A stretch of 64,000 bases of DNA, taken from contig OZ026558.1 in NCBI GenBank assembly GCA_964020155.1, forward strand, positions 3,458,969-3,522,968. The letters run 5' to 3'. The translations under genes were made by a program, and so were the position numbers. The notes beneath the pieces were generated by a model, which was not told where the DNA came from, did not search any database, and saw only the letters and a list, made by a program, of their open reading frames with translations. The stretch comes from Chondrilla cf. caribensis (taxonomy: Eukaryota; Porifera; Demospongiae; Chondrillida; Chondrillidae). Below, in pieces: positions 62,663-64,000 of the stretch; the stretch's first letter is position 1; each line of letters opens with the position of its first letter.

Positions 62663-63694
62663 ATGTTGCGATTCTCAAGGAATTACTGTATATATTTCGT
62701 CTTTGTTTCAGTTCTCTGTACACCAGGTGAGTGGCTCGTGGTTTTGACTTTGATAGAATTCGTTGCGTCGAGAAGGGAATTGATCTAGGCTAGAACTAAT
62801 ACAGCGACTACCGGTTTAAAATCCCTACGTCTCTCCCAGTTAAAGAGCCATCAACCAAAAGTATAGGGTATAGACCAGGTGGACTTGGTCTACTGTTCTA
62901 CAAGGCTCGCGAACACTCAATCTAAACACATTATTTTCAGTGAGTGCTAACAGTAGAGAACCTTATGGTAGCTTTTTCGTGCAATTGGCAATATGAGCTA
63001 CCTCCACTATCTTCAAGTTGAGGTCTTACTAGTCGAAACGTTGTATTGGCGCTGTTTCTGTTTCAATACCACTGATAATTCGTATTCCTTGTTCGTGTTC
63101 CAGTCGATATCATGTTCAGCTCCCCACAACACCACATCATTAAGATGTAGTATAATACACATGATTGTGTTCTATGTACTATGTACAAACTTTGTATGAC
63201 ATTGTGCTAGCCACTACATGTCAGAGACAGTCCAGGTTAATTTTTGTGTTTGTACACAATCCATTTATTGTGGTAATGTATGGTGAAGTATGATGAATAT
63301 ATATTACTTAGACTCACCTATTGTGATTATTCTGTGGTATTATTGCACACAGGTGATGCTGACCCCACCATCTCCACATCCACTCCTACTCCATGTTATG
63401 GAGATGTAGTGACTCTAGTGTGTCACCATCCTGAGGTGGTTAGTAACCCTGGAAGGTACTTTAGTAGTGGACCAGCATGGAGGGAGAATGGTGTGGGAAT
63501 TAGACCATCTAGTGGTATATACAGCACAGCTGACACATCAGAGGACCTCACTCGTACAACTCTCACCATCACCATTACAGTGGATCACTTTAGGAACAAG
63601 TCATTCAACTATTCTTGTCTACTAGTATTAGCTGAGAATGGAATACCTACTGGTGAAGTGGAAACTAGTGAAGAAGTCGTTGTAGATCCTGTTG
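62663..63694 (+). CDS. Receptor gene 6 (5' part; continues past the window)
   Basis: Leader exon 62663-62726 encodes MLRFSRNYCIYFVFVSVLCTP and ends in phase 1 at GTGAGT. Ig-like exon 63353-63694 (342 bases, same length as in gene 5) encodes GDADPTISTSTPTPCYGDVV..., with TLVCHHP, PAWREN and FNYSCLLV, and ends at GTGAGT. The exon and the preceding intron end are very like 56795-57136 in gene 5; differences cluster in the segment after WRENGV. Further exons should lie beyond 64000; none is seen in 63695-64000. A recent duplicate of gene 5 is the simplest reading. Confidence 0.75.
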
Positions 63695-64000
63695 GTGAGT
63701 GGGTGTTTTTGTGAGTGTACAATTTGTACTCTCATGGGCAGTGATCAAAAGAGAGTTATCTTGTCTCTGTGTGCTTGCATGGATGTATGTGAGGGTTTTG
63801 TTGGGTGGATATGTGGGTTAGTGTCAGTGTGAGCATGGAGGATGTTTAATGCACACAGTATGACAAATTTTGATGCAATGATAAGTTAAATCAATAAAGA
63901 ATTTTTGCCCTTTCTTCGATTGAATAAGAATTAATAGATATACATACGTTCATTGGTAGTATTTGTCTGTATTACTTTATAATCATGTCAATGTGTGTAT

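Overview
The window reads as genomic DNA of an invertebrate animal, most likely an early-branching metazoan such as a demosponge. This is inferred from gene content, not from a species marker. The sequence is AT-rich, split by many (GT)n/(CA)n microsatellites, and holds intron-containing genes with GT-AG splice sites, single-exon EF-hand genes, and LTR and TIR transposable elements. There is no operon structure, ribosome binding site or CRISPR array. I saw no tRNA or rRNA gene.

Two gene families dominate. From about 1 to 40 kb lies a dispersed array of an EF-hand protein of 188 residues, of the sarcoplasmic calcium-binding protein / calcium-regulated photoprotein superfamily. Three copies are intact (2588-3154 minus, 26758-27324 minus, 35407-35973 plus). 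Four are broken by small indels (6274-6841, 9412-9977, 22332-22912, 29207-29777). Further copies survive only as flanks or fragments (1045-2020, 18035-18145, 21127-21421, 38029-38160). The copies lie in duplicated blocks of 1-2.5 kb, in both orientations, with a conserved upstream block.

From about 41 kb to the end, with outliers at 10.8-15.7, 23.7-24.3 and 30.8-33.9 kb, lies a cluster of single-pass receptors. They are built from separate exons for signal peptide, Ig-like domain, fibronectin type III (FN3) domain, transmembrane segment and tyrosine-bearing tail, nearly all in phase 1 and a multiple of three long. I could assemble complete models at 41451-45676 (+), 48240-50464 (-), 51290-55337 (+) and 55844-60553 (+). 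A 3'-partial model starts at 62663, and an ectodomain-less one lies at 11082-15723. Several pseudogenes lie between them. The plus-strand genes share an almost identical transmembrane exon but have divergent ectodomains. Tails of the 51-55 and 55-60 kb genes carry paired Yxx(I/V/L) motifs at ITAM-like spacing. The 48-50 kb gene is on the opposite strand, head to head with its neighbour, with a short tyrosine-free tail. The layout resembles known metazoan allorecognition or immune-receptor complexes, but function is inference.

Mobile DNA includes a decayed, internally deleted Ty3/Gypsy LTR retrotransposon (11769-15441) inside an intron of the first receptor-like gene. A MITE with TA target duplication (21976-22140) is dated by empty paralogous sites. 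A 765-bp element (28183-28947) has long TIRs that contain hairpins. Smaller TIR elements lie near 8.4, 32.7 and 40.4 kb, and two reverse-transcriptase-type fragments were seen. Chimeric junctions between EF-hand flanks and receptor exons (about 23735 and 33870) show that the two families have been duplicated and recombined together.
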